A stretch of DNA of 64,000 nt, taken from NCBI GenBank assembly GCA_031763025.1, contig JASSKH010000004.1:2604001-2668000 (forward strand), given 5' to 3'. The DNA is from Macrocystis pyrifera (lineage: Eukaryota > Sar > Phaeophyceae > Laminariales > Laminariaceae). Of this stretch, positions 20,101 through 31,743 are shown in pieces. Both the position numbers and the translations under genes were made by a program. Positions within the stretch are counted from its first letter, which is position 1. Every line of letters begins with the position of its first letter. The notes under the pieces are model-generated. The model saw nothing but the letters and a program-made list of their open reading frames with translations, made no database searches and was not told the origin of the DNA.

Positions 20101-23100
20101 CTTTGTTCAGCAGCCGTATATTTGAGAGGATTTTGAGAGCTATTATTGCAATTGCCCACGTAGAACTGTTTTTCGTTCGTAGAAAAAGAGACATGTGACG
20201 ATTAATCTGGCGGAAGACCGTCACGTGAAAACCAATTGCTCTTGAATTTTATCTAGTTAATTCCTAAAAAAATAGCTAGAAACCCTTCCGCTAACCATTC
20301 TACAGGTAGAACCGAGCTTCGTTTTCGAACGAAACGGCATGACGCGAGATAAGTCCTGAATTTGTGAACAACAATCGATTTTTAGCAGGATTATGATAGA
20401 TTTTGGGATGCGATTTCGGGCCTACTCATATAATTTACTTGGAATTATGTAAGTCTCGTTTTCGATCGGCGGTTATGTTTCCAACGTTGACGATCACGAC
20501 CGAGGACGTTTTAGCTTTTGATTCACCATATTTCATAGGTTATACGAGCACCGATGTCAAATTGGACAAATAGCCCTGCACGGGCAATACGTACGGCACC
20601 AGTTAAGCTCGTAAAAATTGACGTACTCGTACCATAATAACCCGACAGTACCTAAACCGTATACTAGTATCACACAAGATGACACCCAGCCAGGAGACGA
20701 ATTTACAGACCCAGTTTCCCCCAAAACATGGGGGACACACACAACGAAAATGGTGGCTTCGGAAAGACGTCGTCGAGAAGTTTGCATAGACTCGTTGTCC
20801 GGAATCCCCGCTTTGAAAATGGTCCGAGCAGGTGTGTTCTCTCGCGTGTTGTGCGGTATAGGTATGATACGCGTCGAGCGTACAACATCAAAAAATAAAT
20901 CATGAAATCATGTACCGGGTATGTGGTCATTTTGCTTGCGGTTCCTAAAAACCAGAATTGTTGAATGAAGCAATCAATTCATGACACCAATGTGCTCACA
21001 AAGCAGGGTCGAAAAAAGGCGAACAAATGATGCGCTGGCCCACACATCGCGCCAAGCATTTGCCCAAGGCAGCATCCGCCTGTAGCTGCGAGTGCATACC
21101 CACGCAACGCTTGTTTACCTCCACCCGCTCTTTTTCGTTCAAGGTGAACAACATAGCGAGAACTGGGTTTGTTCCGCGTAAGGGATGTTTGTTTTTTTTT
21201 TTCCGTCTCGGAGGAAACATTCTGGGGGGCCTTTTTTTTCATGCTAGTTAACATGTATACACTGTTTTTTCGTTGGGGCGCAAACAACTCGTCATTTTCG
21301 CAGATTCCAGTTCAGACGTTCGCCGTTTCGCACTGCCGGAGGACGAAACAGGCGTCGAACAAAATAACAACATAAAAGAAAATACGATTTCAACGATCCT
21401 TCATATCGCATCCGGCCCTGCACTTTGTGCTGTCGTCGTCGCGTGCACGGGGTCGACACGGCGAGAGACGGCTGTCTTCTCCTTGTGTGCACGCCATCCC
21501 CCTGAACCGCGGCCAAACACGAGGTCATACGTACCATGACGGTGCAGCCGCGACACCGCACTACTGTAATCCAATCAAAGTACGGCCCATCAAATACCAG
21601 CCACAACATACAAAATGCCAAAAAAAAACATCAAATGCAACATCAGAATTCTGCGTTATTATTCCAACAAAATTACAACAGATCAAATACCGGCCACCAT
21701 ATACAAAAACACCAAAAAAACACCAATTTGCAACATCAGAATTCAGTGGTATTATTGCAGACAGCCCAGAAATTGCGGTATCAAATCTCGAACATGATGC
21801 GTTTAGTTCAGTGTTCGCGACATCTATCGTCGAGTCTATTGCGCACATCCTAGCGCTCGCTCTATGGAACATCTTAAATATAGGGTATATCCCAATGTTC
21901 GCAGAATCAAAAATACAACAATCTGCGAAGAACGCAAGAGTTCTCAACAGTATTGAACCTAGAACACACTGAATACCGCCCAGCACCTGGCGAAATGCTA
22001 GTTCAATGCGGGCTATGGTAGAGTCCGCCTATTCGGCGAAAGCATTTTACGACCGACGGCCCTCCTGAATACTAGTTAATGCGTACGAGAGAAAAAAAGG
22101 CTCAAACTTTCTGATATAGAAGCAGCAGCGGCATCGCCACCGTCATCAGACGGACCAGGGCACCCATGCATATTGATAGTCGTACATATATGAGGCACGG
22201 AATACGTGGTATGAATAAAAAAAGTTCGCTTGCTTGGAGATGATATCGTATCGTGGGGATGCCGTCCATCCATATAGATGTTCCAATATTATTATTGCCA
22301 TCCGACAATTTAATACTACGTATATCACGAGTTTCAACGTTGATCACTCAAAACCACCTCGAAAGAAGGAGCCCACGAAGACCATTGAGCCCTAAGCGCA
22401 AGGTCTAACGCCCTCACTGGTACACCTTACTGTTTCTGGTCTGCGTTTGCTGGTGCCCTCTGACAGGTCAACCTCGCCATCGTCCTGGACGGGTCAGGCA
22501 GCATTAGCAGCGCGGACTTCGCGCTGGAGCAGGGCTTCGCCCAGGACTCCGTAGCCGCTTTTGCCGCACGCAACCTGTTCGACAACGGGGGGACAGCCTC
22601 CTACGTGCAGTACGCAGGCTCTTTAGTCTCCTCTGGTACGTTCTCCTCCTCTCAAGAATTCAACGACTTTGCCGATGCTGACGTCCAAGGTGGGACGGGG
22701 ACCGTCACGTCCGTCGGCATCGATGAAGGCACTCGGCTCCTAGGCACTAACCCTGCAAGCGCTTCGTTCATGATCGTCATCACCAACGGGCAAAGCAACA
22801 GCATCGCCGACACCACAGCAGCAGCAGACGCCGCCAGGGCTGAGGGCATAGTCGTATTTGCGGTGGGAGTAGGTGAGCTTGCCGCATCATGTGGCCGTAC
22901 GTAAGTGTCCGTCGATGCACTCTGAGTGCGGAATTTTGTTAAATGATTCCATTTTTCTGGCGCGAATAGTAGGAGTACTTGGTGATGGGGTAAACTAAAC
23001 CTTGAACGTTGCGGAAGAACACATTCAAGCTTCATTCGCACATATTTCAAGGTGGTTGAGTTGCCCGTAGATACATGCGCTGCGATAGCGCGGTTGCACC

Positions 23101-26100
23101 CCAATTTTCCTAGGCTTCTCACCTCAAACGATCCAACCGACAAAAAACGAAAGAAGAAAAGTGCAAACCGATCGACGATCTATCCCACGGGTTTGGTATC
23201 GTCAAACACGAAATTATGATATTCCGACGATAAGGCATACCTTATTGAGTACTTCCGGACCTCATCAGTCAGACAGCATTTGGCCAAAACGCGCTACCTC
23301 CATGTATTGTAGAATGCGCCCGTAATCGAAAAACGTGGTACTGTACACAGAAATTTAACGAAAATCTACGTTTTATTGCACTAGAGAGAAACCGTTAGGG
23401 GCAATAACTAAAACTGACGAGCATCCACCCCACGAAGCAGCCCGGATCGCTTGGGGAAGGGGGTCTGCGCAACATACCACGGCATAGAGGTGGTGCAGTG
23501 TTTTCTTAGCTCCGTGCGAGAGCGGCTCCTTATCTCAACCGAAAACCGCTTGCAAGGATCTTTGTTCGCGCGACCCGATCAACATATACGTGCGCTACTA
23601 CGGTAGTCCTAAAGCAAATATTCTACAGGAGTAGAGCATTGTAATAATAAGCGGTATTCTAATAGTTATCCCTCCGAGGCGCTCAACCGGTCAAGATGCA
23701 TTGACCCAGAGTATAGTGCCTCCGAGATGCGTTGCTTACCGGTGAGTTCAAAATTTCCAACAGAGTGGATGTTCGACACGTGCGCAGCATGCGATTAGTC
23801 GGACTGCTGACCATTTTTCATACACCCGTGATCAATTTCGCGCTTGTCGTTTTTTTTCTTACGGGATAGGGCGCAAAATTCAGAGACCACAATGGAAATG
23901 AAAAACCTACGTATATCGCATATATCCGGTACGTCTGCACACCATGTTCAGTTCTGATTGTTTGCTTCCACCAGCACAGGTAGTCGAATAATATCTAGCT
24001 CCGAAAACGGTCGGAGTGAAAAATAATGTCAACAACGCAGAAGAACACCGCCGCAGCCCGTCAGGAATCGTACAGCAAAATACAGAGTGATGTGCCTTTT
24101 CTGCCGTCGTCGCGTTATGTGTATACCACGTTTAGGATGCGGAAGTGTCAGAGCCGTTTGTTTCGAAAAAAAACTGAATCCGAATCAGTCGATGTTCATA
24201 CAGAGTGAATACTGTACACCCCAGACAGCTCCGCAAATTAAATTTAGGGTTGATTCAAATGAGTGATGTACGTTGACACGCAGGAGCAAGCATATCAATA
24301 ATGCATACGTACGCCAGGTCACGATTTAGATCAATCTAAATCACCCTTCATTCTGTCTTGCCGCAATGAGATTTCAAGTCAAAAACACCCTAAAGATCCC
24401 TTCTCCCAGATTGCTAAACCTACCCAATCCACTTCCAGAAACATAACATAAATCACGCAGAAAGTATGGATCCCTCCCAGCACTGTGAGCTAGAATGTCC
24501 GGATCAAAAAGTTGTATATCCTGATAGATCTAGATCAATTTTGTGGAAATTGACTTTATGTCCGATGCGTGCAATGTAGCCTTATCTCTGGTCGCACCCC
24601 TTTCATCGCCCGCTGCAGGCGCCGGGGTTGGCGATGCTGAACTTCTCGCGATCGGAGGCGACGCCGCCAACGTCTTCCAAGTCGAAGAGTTCGCCCTTCT
24701 TGACGGTAAGCAGCGGACCACAACAGGCAGCTCGGGAATGTCGAGCTTGAAAGCAGACCATTGTCGTGTTTCGACGGAACACGTTTCGGAGACAGGATAA
24801 TAGTGTAATAACTCGACGATATCACTATTAATATGAGAGGAATTTTTATGTTCTGAACAGTTGTGCATGTGTTAGTTTACTTTTTCGTGCATGTGGTGTC
24901 GTTCATAGTGGCACACCGGGTTGCAACATCGTAGGTAACAGGCTCCTACATGTCGGCCATCGATTCTGTAGACTTCTTTTTATGTGATACCCCCCTGTGC
25001 ACACGCGCGTATTTTCCGTTTGCGTCAAAATTGCTCTCGCCGAGTTCGTAGTCCGAGGAGGGGTATACATTGTCGCCCGTTGTGGTCTGTTCGTCGTGCC
25101 CTCGAATGTTGCTAAAGTAAGGCTGGTACGTGGTACCAAATCTCCCGCCGTGATTTGGACTTTGTTTTGCAAAACATGTTTATAATCAACTGCTGACAGG
25201 GCATACAGTGTGTACTCGTGGGCGGAATTCCAAAGGGCCGAAGTAGGAGGGAGAGATAAAACAAGGGCGAAGTTAGGAAATGGATAGAAAGAATCGGAAT
25301 ACAACAAATGGCATGTGCGGTGTCGTATTCGCGTTTGGCGTTCGTGGACGCGCTGAGCTGTTGACTTGTTAGGCACAAGTAGGGACACCAGCTCTGAGCT
25401 ACGGTTATTACGTAGTCAGCCAAAGCATGTGGTGGGTCGAATGTGCTGTACTATTCACGCAGCGAACAGATGTCGAACAAATGACGTTCTCTGATTTGGC
25501 CCAGACACGGTACAATCACACTCGTACCATGTGTCGTATGTCTTAAAATCAATCAACCAGCGCGATCGGAAACACGATACACTCACCACTAACAGCAGTG
25601 TCACAGAGTATTGGGAATACTATACTTGAGCAACTGCTGCTTATGCTTATAATACATGATAAATACTTGTGTTTCTGTAGTGTCGACTATGTACGGCGGC
25701 CGCCACCTTGTCGTTGAAGAGACGAATAGAGGTGAATCAGGACCGTTCATAACGACCATATAATACTATTGATACTTGAGACACACGTGAATGGGTCGTA
25801 TCATTGGGGCAAGGGCTCCAGATGTGTGAATAACATGCTCAAGTTGTATGATGGTATCACTAGCTCCAGACATGATGCAGGAACCGTGTCAACACCGCAC
25901 ACTAAAGACTCCAAATGGGGACACGTCTCTCAACCTAGTACTTTTTTCCCTCATAGCGGAACGTCAACATAAAATCGTGTTAGATCCGCATTTCCCACCG
26001 CATCGACACGAACGCCTTCACCTGCGTGTCAACACTCGTACATGTATACAGTAGCATGTTCAATGAGGCACGTCCTACCACCACACTTGTATCTATATGT

Positions 26101-28895
26101 ACAACATACGACAAGAACATTGTTGTTGCGTACATATTCTACACTATTGAAGAGTATTTTGTCTCTGAATTCGGAGGCAGACCTCCAAAGAGGCTAAGGC
26201 ATTTGCCCGAAACCGAAACGAAATAAAAATGACGCATTACCAACGGTAATATTTACTGTAGCAGCACTCACACTCTGTCGTGGGTCTAGCCAGCGCCATG
26301 CCACCGTCACAACTTACTAGCAAAATCCGCCCTTCTGTTCTTCTATCGCCTTTGCAACTTCCATAACGCGCGATTCGTAGCGGCCTTGGAGAGCATCCTC
26401 TCGTCGGGTGGCGGCACCATCATACCGTGCCCATCAACAGGCGCCACGGTGACGATCGAGTTCAGCGTTCCGATCGCCTCCACCGCCACCGGATCCGTCT
26501 CCGGAAGCACCGTCACCTTTTCCGCAGCCGACCTCGAGGCTAACGCCATGGTTTTCGATGTTCTACTGGAGGTGTGCGACCAGGCCCCCGGTGGCAGCGT
26601 CGTCCTGTCCGCGGATTACACCGACGACCAGGTCAACACTCCCGACCTGTCTATGATCACCGGCTTGGTCGTCGGAAACGACTTATGCGCGTCTCATACA
26701 CCAGTGCCTAGTAAGATGTCAATGGTGCCTACTCCATACCCCACGACGATGTCACGGGAGCCTACTCCAACGCCGAGCAAGATGTCACCCGAGCCTACTC
26801 CGTACCCCACCAAGATGACACCGGAGCCCACCCCATGCCCGACTAAGATGGCGCCGGAGCCTACCCGATGCCCAACCAGGAAGTACAAAACACACCCTAA
26901 GCGCGGCGAACACCTCAAGTGTGGCGCGCCCAAATACTCCAGGTACCTTGCCTGCTACGCGGATGAGCTTCATCACCGTTCCCTCGATTGCCCCAGCTAC
27001 AGGTCGGAGCACATGACGGCGCAGGTGAGGAAACACGGATAGTTCACGACTATCAAAAGGATGACTGCGATTTACCCAACTTGGTTATAGTTCTTGTGAT
27101 ACAACTGTTCGGTGGCAATTCGGAATTTTCACAAGGCTGTCGCTAAAACTGACTAAAAACAACCATGTGAACGGAATCTTCTAATCACAAGACAGGTTAG
27201 CAAATGCGGTAACTATGATTGGCGGGGCCCTCTGGGTTATCTGCAATTGTCTAAATGTGGCAGTACGCAGGTTTGGTTTGAGTGACTGTGCCGCTCTGCC
27301 ACACTTACATATTTTGTTGTTGACGTTTTTGTTGCTGCCACAACCCAATGTAAGATACCTACGTAGACGCTTCCCGCGTATACCCAGGTGCGCTATTCTT
27401 GGGCGACATCCGCTAGTTGTATTTTTAGGTCGGCGATTGCCATATCAGAAGATAGCGTAATATTCTGATTGACTTACGTCACGCCCGCGAGGTATGCCAC
27501 GATAGGGGCGCATCTACTTGCTGTCTGAGGCCCCTCACATGAAGAGCTTTGTATTAATAGTAAGTCAAACAGCGGTTATAAGAAACGTGCATACTGAAAC
27601 TTAAATAAGACTCATGACCTACGAGGTCGACATCGAAAAATACAGTAGTAGAATACAGCATTGGGGTCCTCAGTGTTTACGAGACCCCCTCAGGCATCAG
27701 TCATGAGCCGGAAACAATTTGGCTGAACAATGCTAATCCATTTCGTATCACGGCGCCTGGCCTCGCTGAAGTACCGCCTGAGTGCAGTGCACGCCACGTC
27801 TACTCGCGGATAGCGAATTCCGCGATCGTATTACGTGTGGTGTCGCGAAGAGCGTGGGGCCGGGTAGCGATCGGCCCACGTGTGTAGTTAGTTGCGTGGT
27901 TCTTGCCCTGGTTATTTGACGTGTCTACTGCGTACACGTAGACCATGTATATGTCTGCTTGGGCATAGTTTGGTATTATCCGGAAACCCAGATCGTTCCG
28001 GGCGCTGATTTCCCAAACCTCAATATGTGTGCTTGCTCTTGGGTTTCAAGATGTTGCTCTCATCCCACCGAAAGTTTGACGGTCAATGGTTTCATTTATG
28101 TTTTTTCACCCGGACTGGTTTTGAGTTTGCAAACAGCATGATAGGATATTGCCACCTACGTTTGTGGATCGTCGTGCACGTGAGGACGCACGGATAACAT
28201 AGAAGCCTCCCAACTAATAACAGGTGCAGCAGGTCATTCCATACTTTCCTCTTCTCCGTGTAATGTTTCTTCAGATGTGCGCGGAGAACTGCAGTGGGTA
28301 CGAGTACTTCGGCACGGCATACTCTTCAGGTGCGTCAAGTTTGCCTCTATCCAGCAATGATGAGACATGAGTATCTATGTCTATGATGGGACTCGTTTTT
28401 GTCGAAACATGCATGCTAGGGCAGCTCCTCCATGATAGCACTCATTATCTCGGGCATGCTACGGCGGGAGTAGCTCCTAATGTTTCTGGGGCTCTCCAAT
28501 GGACTAGGTCATTCCCTCATTCAATGTTTCGCATGGAGAGAATCTTAATCCCGCAAATCCGGCGAACACCTCCAGGTCCTAGGTGCGCGACGATGTTTAC
28601 GATGTTGGCTGTGTACATAGTTTACTATCACCATCAGTGAGAAATATCGACAAGACGTTCTACCTTAGCCCGCATCAAACCTCCGCTCCTACGTTTTGAC
28701 TCAAGCAACACTTGTTGCATTTTTTCGTCCGTTAATTATCGTGGCCTCGTTTCCACAGACTGCCACTGCGGTGACTGCAAACCTACCAACAAGCGGGGCA
28801 AGTGCGACTACGAGTGCTCCGGAGACAAGTCGGAGGAGTGTGGGGGCGTTGCCCGCATGAGCGTCTATAAGTACGACAATTACGGGGGTTACTGA
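17015..28895 (+). CDS. Secreted VWA-WSC domain protein gene, six exons
   Basis: Exons are inferred at 17015-17190, 22467-22872, 24619-24705, 26381-27024, 28275-28329 and 28759-28895. Exons 2-6 have AG acceptors, GT donors and matching phases (1, 1, 0, 1), ending in a stop. The product would be about 500 residues: signal peptide, short Cys-rich head, one VWA domain, a Pro/Thr repeat linker and a C-terminal WSC domain. VWA domains bind proteins through a metal site, and WSC domains are Cys-rich carbohydrate-binding modules, so a cell-wall or matrix role is likely. The exon 1 present has a frame disruption and lacks a GT donor, so expression as drawn is doubtful unless another first exon is used. 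Intron 1 (about 5.3 kb) holds a MITE and a tandem repeat. Confidence 0.72.
18656..19075 (+). repeat. Purine-rich tract A
   Basis: The plus strand is strongly purine-biased (GGAAAGACGG and AAAAAGAGAAGG-type runs). It resembles 31280-31520 in order and wording (ACGAA..AAACCAAA, then ATGAAGAGGGGCAAAGGGG against ATGGACGTGCAAAGGGG), so the two may be old copies of one repeat. A 101-codon Lys/Arg-rich open frame here is taken as compositional. Confidence 0.45.
19092..19196. mobile_element. MITE copy 1 (TA-flanked, Tc1/mariner-like ends)
   Basis: A 105-bp element with imperfect terminal inverted repeats (TTACGGGGCTCCATAG... and the reverse complement of ...CTATGTACCTCCGTAA) is flanked by TA on both sides. 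About 85-90% of its bases match the element at 29447. It has no coding capacity and sits in intron 1 of the VWA-WSC gene. Confidence 0.75.
21589..21770. repeat. 93-bp tandem duplication in intron 1
   Basis: The block ATCAAATACC...CATCAGAATTC...TATTATT occurs at 21589 and again at 21682, a period of 31 codons. Frames on both strands stay open through it (plus 21427-21972, minus 21561-21986). I see no family match and treat the frames as unproven. Confidence 0.7.
22467..22872 (+). CDS. VWA-WSC gene exon 2: VWA domain core
   Basis: Acceptor CTGACAG precedes the frame VNLAIVLDGSGS, where D-G-S-G-S is the metal-ion-dependent adhesion site. Further on are the GGTGTVTSVGIDEGTRLL helix region, the strand FMIVITNGQSNS (the usual TDG is TNG here, so the third metal-site residue is Asn) and the IVVFAVGVG strand. 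The donor is GTGAGC after one base of a codon (phase 1). Confidence 0.85.
24619..24705 (+). CDS. VWA-WSC gene exon 3: end of VWA domain
   Basis: The acceptor CCCGCTGCAG and the donor GTAAGC bound 87 bp, phase 1 at both ends. Joined in phase after exon 2 it supplies the expected VGDAELLAI and NVFQVEEFALL segments that close a VWA fold, and then leads into LESIL at the start of exon 4. Confidence 0.82.
26381..27024 (+). CDS. VWA-WSC gene exon 4: linker, Pro-rich repeats, WSC start
   Basis: After the closing VWA helix (ALESIL) comes a ~100-residue beta-rich stretch (TIIPCPSTGATVTIEF...). Five tandem 11-residue repeats of the pattern PTPxPxKMxPE follow (DNA about 26722-26880). They lead to a basic spacer and the beginning of the WSC domain with YLACYAD and EHMTAQ. 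The donor is CAG|GTGAGG at 27025, phase 0; reading through would stop six codons later. The Pro/Thr repeats look like an extended, possibly glycosylated linker. Confidence 0.82.
28275..28329 (+). CDS. VWA-WSC gene exon 5: middle of WSC domain
   Basis: This 55-bp exon (acceptor TTTCTTCAG, donor GTGCGT) encodes MCAENCSGYEYFGTAYSS, the C-x3-C-x-G-Y-x-Y-F-G core of WSC domains. Confidence 0.82.
28467..28497 (+). ncRNA. Hairpin with TAATGTTTCT loop, copy 1
   Basis: GGAG, bulged T, AGCTCC, loop TAATGTTTCT, GGGGCT, CTCC. Ten pairs (one G-U) form if the plus strand is RNA. It lies in intron 5 of the VWA-WSC gene. A second copy at 36417 keeps the loop and bulge but has changed stem bases in both arms. 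No known RNA family is recognised. Confidence 0.4.
28759..28895 (+). CDS. VWA-WSC gene exon 6: end of WSC domain and stop
   Basis: The acceptor TTTCCACAG opens a phase-1 exon reading DCHCGDC, then CDYECSGDKSEECGG and RMSVYKYD before TGA. This matches the C-x-C-G, C-x3-C-S-G-D and C-G-G elements that end WSC domains. No membrane anchor follows, so the protein should be secreted. Confidence 0.85.
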
Positions 28896-29446
28896 AGCCA
28901 TGGACAGATGGTTGCGCCATTATCAACTGAATATCTACTGGGGTCGCATTCGCAACAACTCACTTCAGAGCGTGTGCATCGTCTGGTCGTAGGTGATGAT
29001 ACCGAAAGAGCTATCCGCATAATTCATTGGACTTTCCTAGGTAAATAGCGAGCTTGACGCCACGATCAGTGGCAAGGAGTCGAGCTGGGTACTGATGTAG
29101 CTCTATATGATGTGCGTCGTTTATTTCTGGGTTGTGCCTAGTGGACGAAGATCACGATGTCCTTTCTTGACGGAGGCAGTATAAGCGTCTCCTAACGCGG
29201 CAGTGCCGATCGAACTGCCCTACCTCCTGGGAACTTTCTGTACTAGTATACTATATTATAGATGGGTACGGGGTGTGTTTCGTCTGATTCGCTAGACCGG
29301 GGGCCGTCTGCGAGAAGCGTTGTCGGCAGGTCGTGACTGTGGAATATGCAACATCGCGGAGCCTTCATAGGGAGTAGGTTTTCAACGCAGGCTTGATCCT
29401 GACAGGGCCTCCTCCATAACCGAGGAAGTAGTCAACCAATGTATTA
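28896..29446. other. Downstream of the VWA-WSC gene, nothing recognised
   Basis: No open frame of note or repeat was seen before the MITE at 29447. Confidence 0.4.
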
Positions 29447-29553
29447 TTACGGGGGTCCATAGTTAACGGGACCAATTTTTGTTAATAAAAATAGGCAAAT
29501 ATATAGGTTTTTATGTACACCATAGGTCCTGTTAACTATGTATACCCCCGTAA
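29447..29553. mobile_element. MITE copy 2 (TA-flanked)
   Basis: A 107-bp element with cleaner inverted ends than copy 1 (TTACGGGGGTCCATAG and the complement of CTATGTATACCCCCGTAA), flanked by TA on both sides as in Tc1/mariner insertions. It shares the central AAATATATAGGTTTTTATGT with copy 1. Confidence 0.78.
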
Positions 29554-31189
29554 TAGTAATCCCATTATCTCATCAGTGCTCAACAAATATTTTCGGTTCT
29601 GTGTGAGGTGCGTGAACAAATATTCTAAAACAAGAGTCGGCTTTCAGCTCAAGTCCAGTTAGAAGTCACGATAAACGATACAGTAGGTGTTCCCTTGACC
29701 ATGAAAAACATCCACAGCTGAGCACGGGTTCATAACAACATATGTTATACCAGTACGTATCGGAGGGGGGTGTCAAGTCGATGGTAGTCTACGTACTCTG
29801 TCGTTGCCTGTGTTGTCTCACACCAGGTTGGTTTCGTCGCCTGTTGCGTTGCGCTTATTCCTTTTGTGTTCTGTCAAATTTTGTCGGATCGTTTTTAGTC
29901 TTTTCTTTTTGTGAACCACCAGCCCGGGCTTATGACTACCAGCGGAAACACGTACGGCTTTCGTTCCTCGTTCCCTAGGGATGCGGCTCCTCGGACGCAT
30001 GTGTGGTTGATAATATCGACCTTGATGTACGATTCCTTTTCTGTTGGGTCCTGGTGTTTGTGTCATGTCTGTATTTCTGGAGTTGATTTGGTTTCCAAGT
30101 GATAATGTGGCATACCACAGCCGTAGTAAAGGTTTCCCTGAGTACTGGTAGTGTGGTACACGTAGCATCGTAGAGTAGGTTTTCTTCGATCGAGAGGCTT
30201 TGGTGCCTGCCTGAATTGTGACGACGGCTGGTGCTGTATATTTCAGAGACGTAAGCTTGGCTAAGCAGATAACGGCATCATCTTCATCATCATCACCACC
30301 AGCGTCATCATCATTTTAGCGTACTGGTATTCGATAGGCGCACCTAATGCTGCCGAGCGGGTCGAGCACCTCGCGCTTGCCTCAATCATGCATCTAAGCA
30401 TGAGACTGCATGAAAATAAAGTTAAACCACCAACATCATTTTTTTTCGCTCTCAAATTAAACCGTTACGTGTCCCCTATGGCCGGTGGTAGCTGGTCTTG
30501 AGGGTCTAACTGGTGCCGTACGCACCACGAGTCGGATGTCCAAAACATTAAGTTTCCGTGAGGCGAGGCTTGCGCCCGGAGGGTCTGACCGATGGAGCAT
30601 CGCGAGGCTCTAGGAATACCAGTCATCCTGATATCGTCGTTCTTCTCTCCAGTCGTCCAATCGAACCCACGGTACACATGTTTCACAGGGTGACGCAAAC
30701 CAACATTTCATATAGTACATGGCATGTGTGGTGAATGTATGACGTGTACGGTATGAGCATCCAATTTACATGATTAGTAGGGGCATAGGCGATAATCGCG
30801 CAAGAATATTATGTGACGATGGTGATCAACTCCAGCGTGCTCGAGTGATGCTCCAAAGTGCCCCGGGAATGAAGTGGTTCCCCCGTAACCTCTTCGACAC
30901 AAGTAGGGCCCTACGACAGCGGCCGTGTTCTGAGGAAGTTCTGATCGTCTGGCATTGTGCATCCCTTCGATGACATGCACACGTGTTTCGCTATATGTAA
31001 CCACGGGGACTATGTGCTGGTAAGACCTATATTTTGGTCCCCTGTCCCCCTGGCTAAATTGTACCAGACAGAGGATGTGTGTGTGTGTTCTTCACATTAA
31101 ACCGTTCTTCTACTCGTCGCCATCCAGCAAGCCCAGCGTCCGTGCTGATTCTTCACCCTAGAAAGATACGAGCTCGGTGGTCACAGACT
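29554..31189. other. Intergenic stretch without supported genes
   Basis: It contains a small CATCAT/CACCAC microsatellite at about 30270-30316 and scattered short open frames on both strands. Nothing is identifiable. Confidence 0.4.
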
Positions 31190-31259
31190 ACGACACGGAG
31201 ATAACACGCCGATATGCATTAATAGGCTACGCAATACCATGCTTTCGCACTACTAATAG

Positions 31260-31680
31260 GTGCGGCCGACACAACATACATACATACGCCAGCAACCAAA
31301 ATACACCATAAAGAAAGAGAAGCAACGACGAAACCAAACCGAAAAAGAAAACGAGAAGAATCCCAAATAAATATATAAAATGGGAAGCCAAAGCTCAACC
31401 ACATACCCCGAGCATGAGCCAAATGGACGTGCAAAGGGGAGGAAACGGGAAGGGAAAAGGGAAATACGCATCCCAGGGAACACTTAACTAAATAAAAAGA
31501 GAAAGAATGAGTGGGCCAAAATACGCTCGTCACCCACCCACTATGTAGTACTTCTTTCATACGGATAAGAATATGAAGGGGAAAAGATAAGAAAAAGTTA
31601 AGTCATGGAAAAAAATCAAAGCACCAAGCCAATAGATACCGAACGGCCGCGGCAGTTGGCGGTACGAGTAGCAACGAAAC
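31260..31680 (+). repeat. Purine-rich tract B
   Basis: Purine-biased plus strand similar in order to tract A at 18.8-19.06 kb. Frames on the minus strand are Phe/Ser-rich and taken as compositional. Confidence 0.4.
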
Positions 31681-31743
31681 GTCCAACCTATTAATCGGCC
31701 TGGTACCTTGCTACCCTGTCTGCCGTCTCTTTGCTACTCTCGT

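Noticed and set aside
28262-28271. Third copy of the TAATGTTTCT loop
   Set aside because: No flanking stem; it lies in the pyrimidine tract before exon 5 and is likely coincidence.
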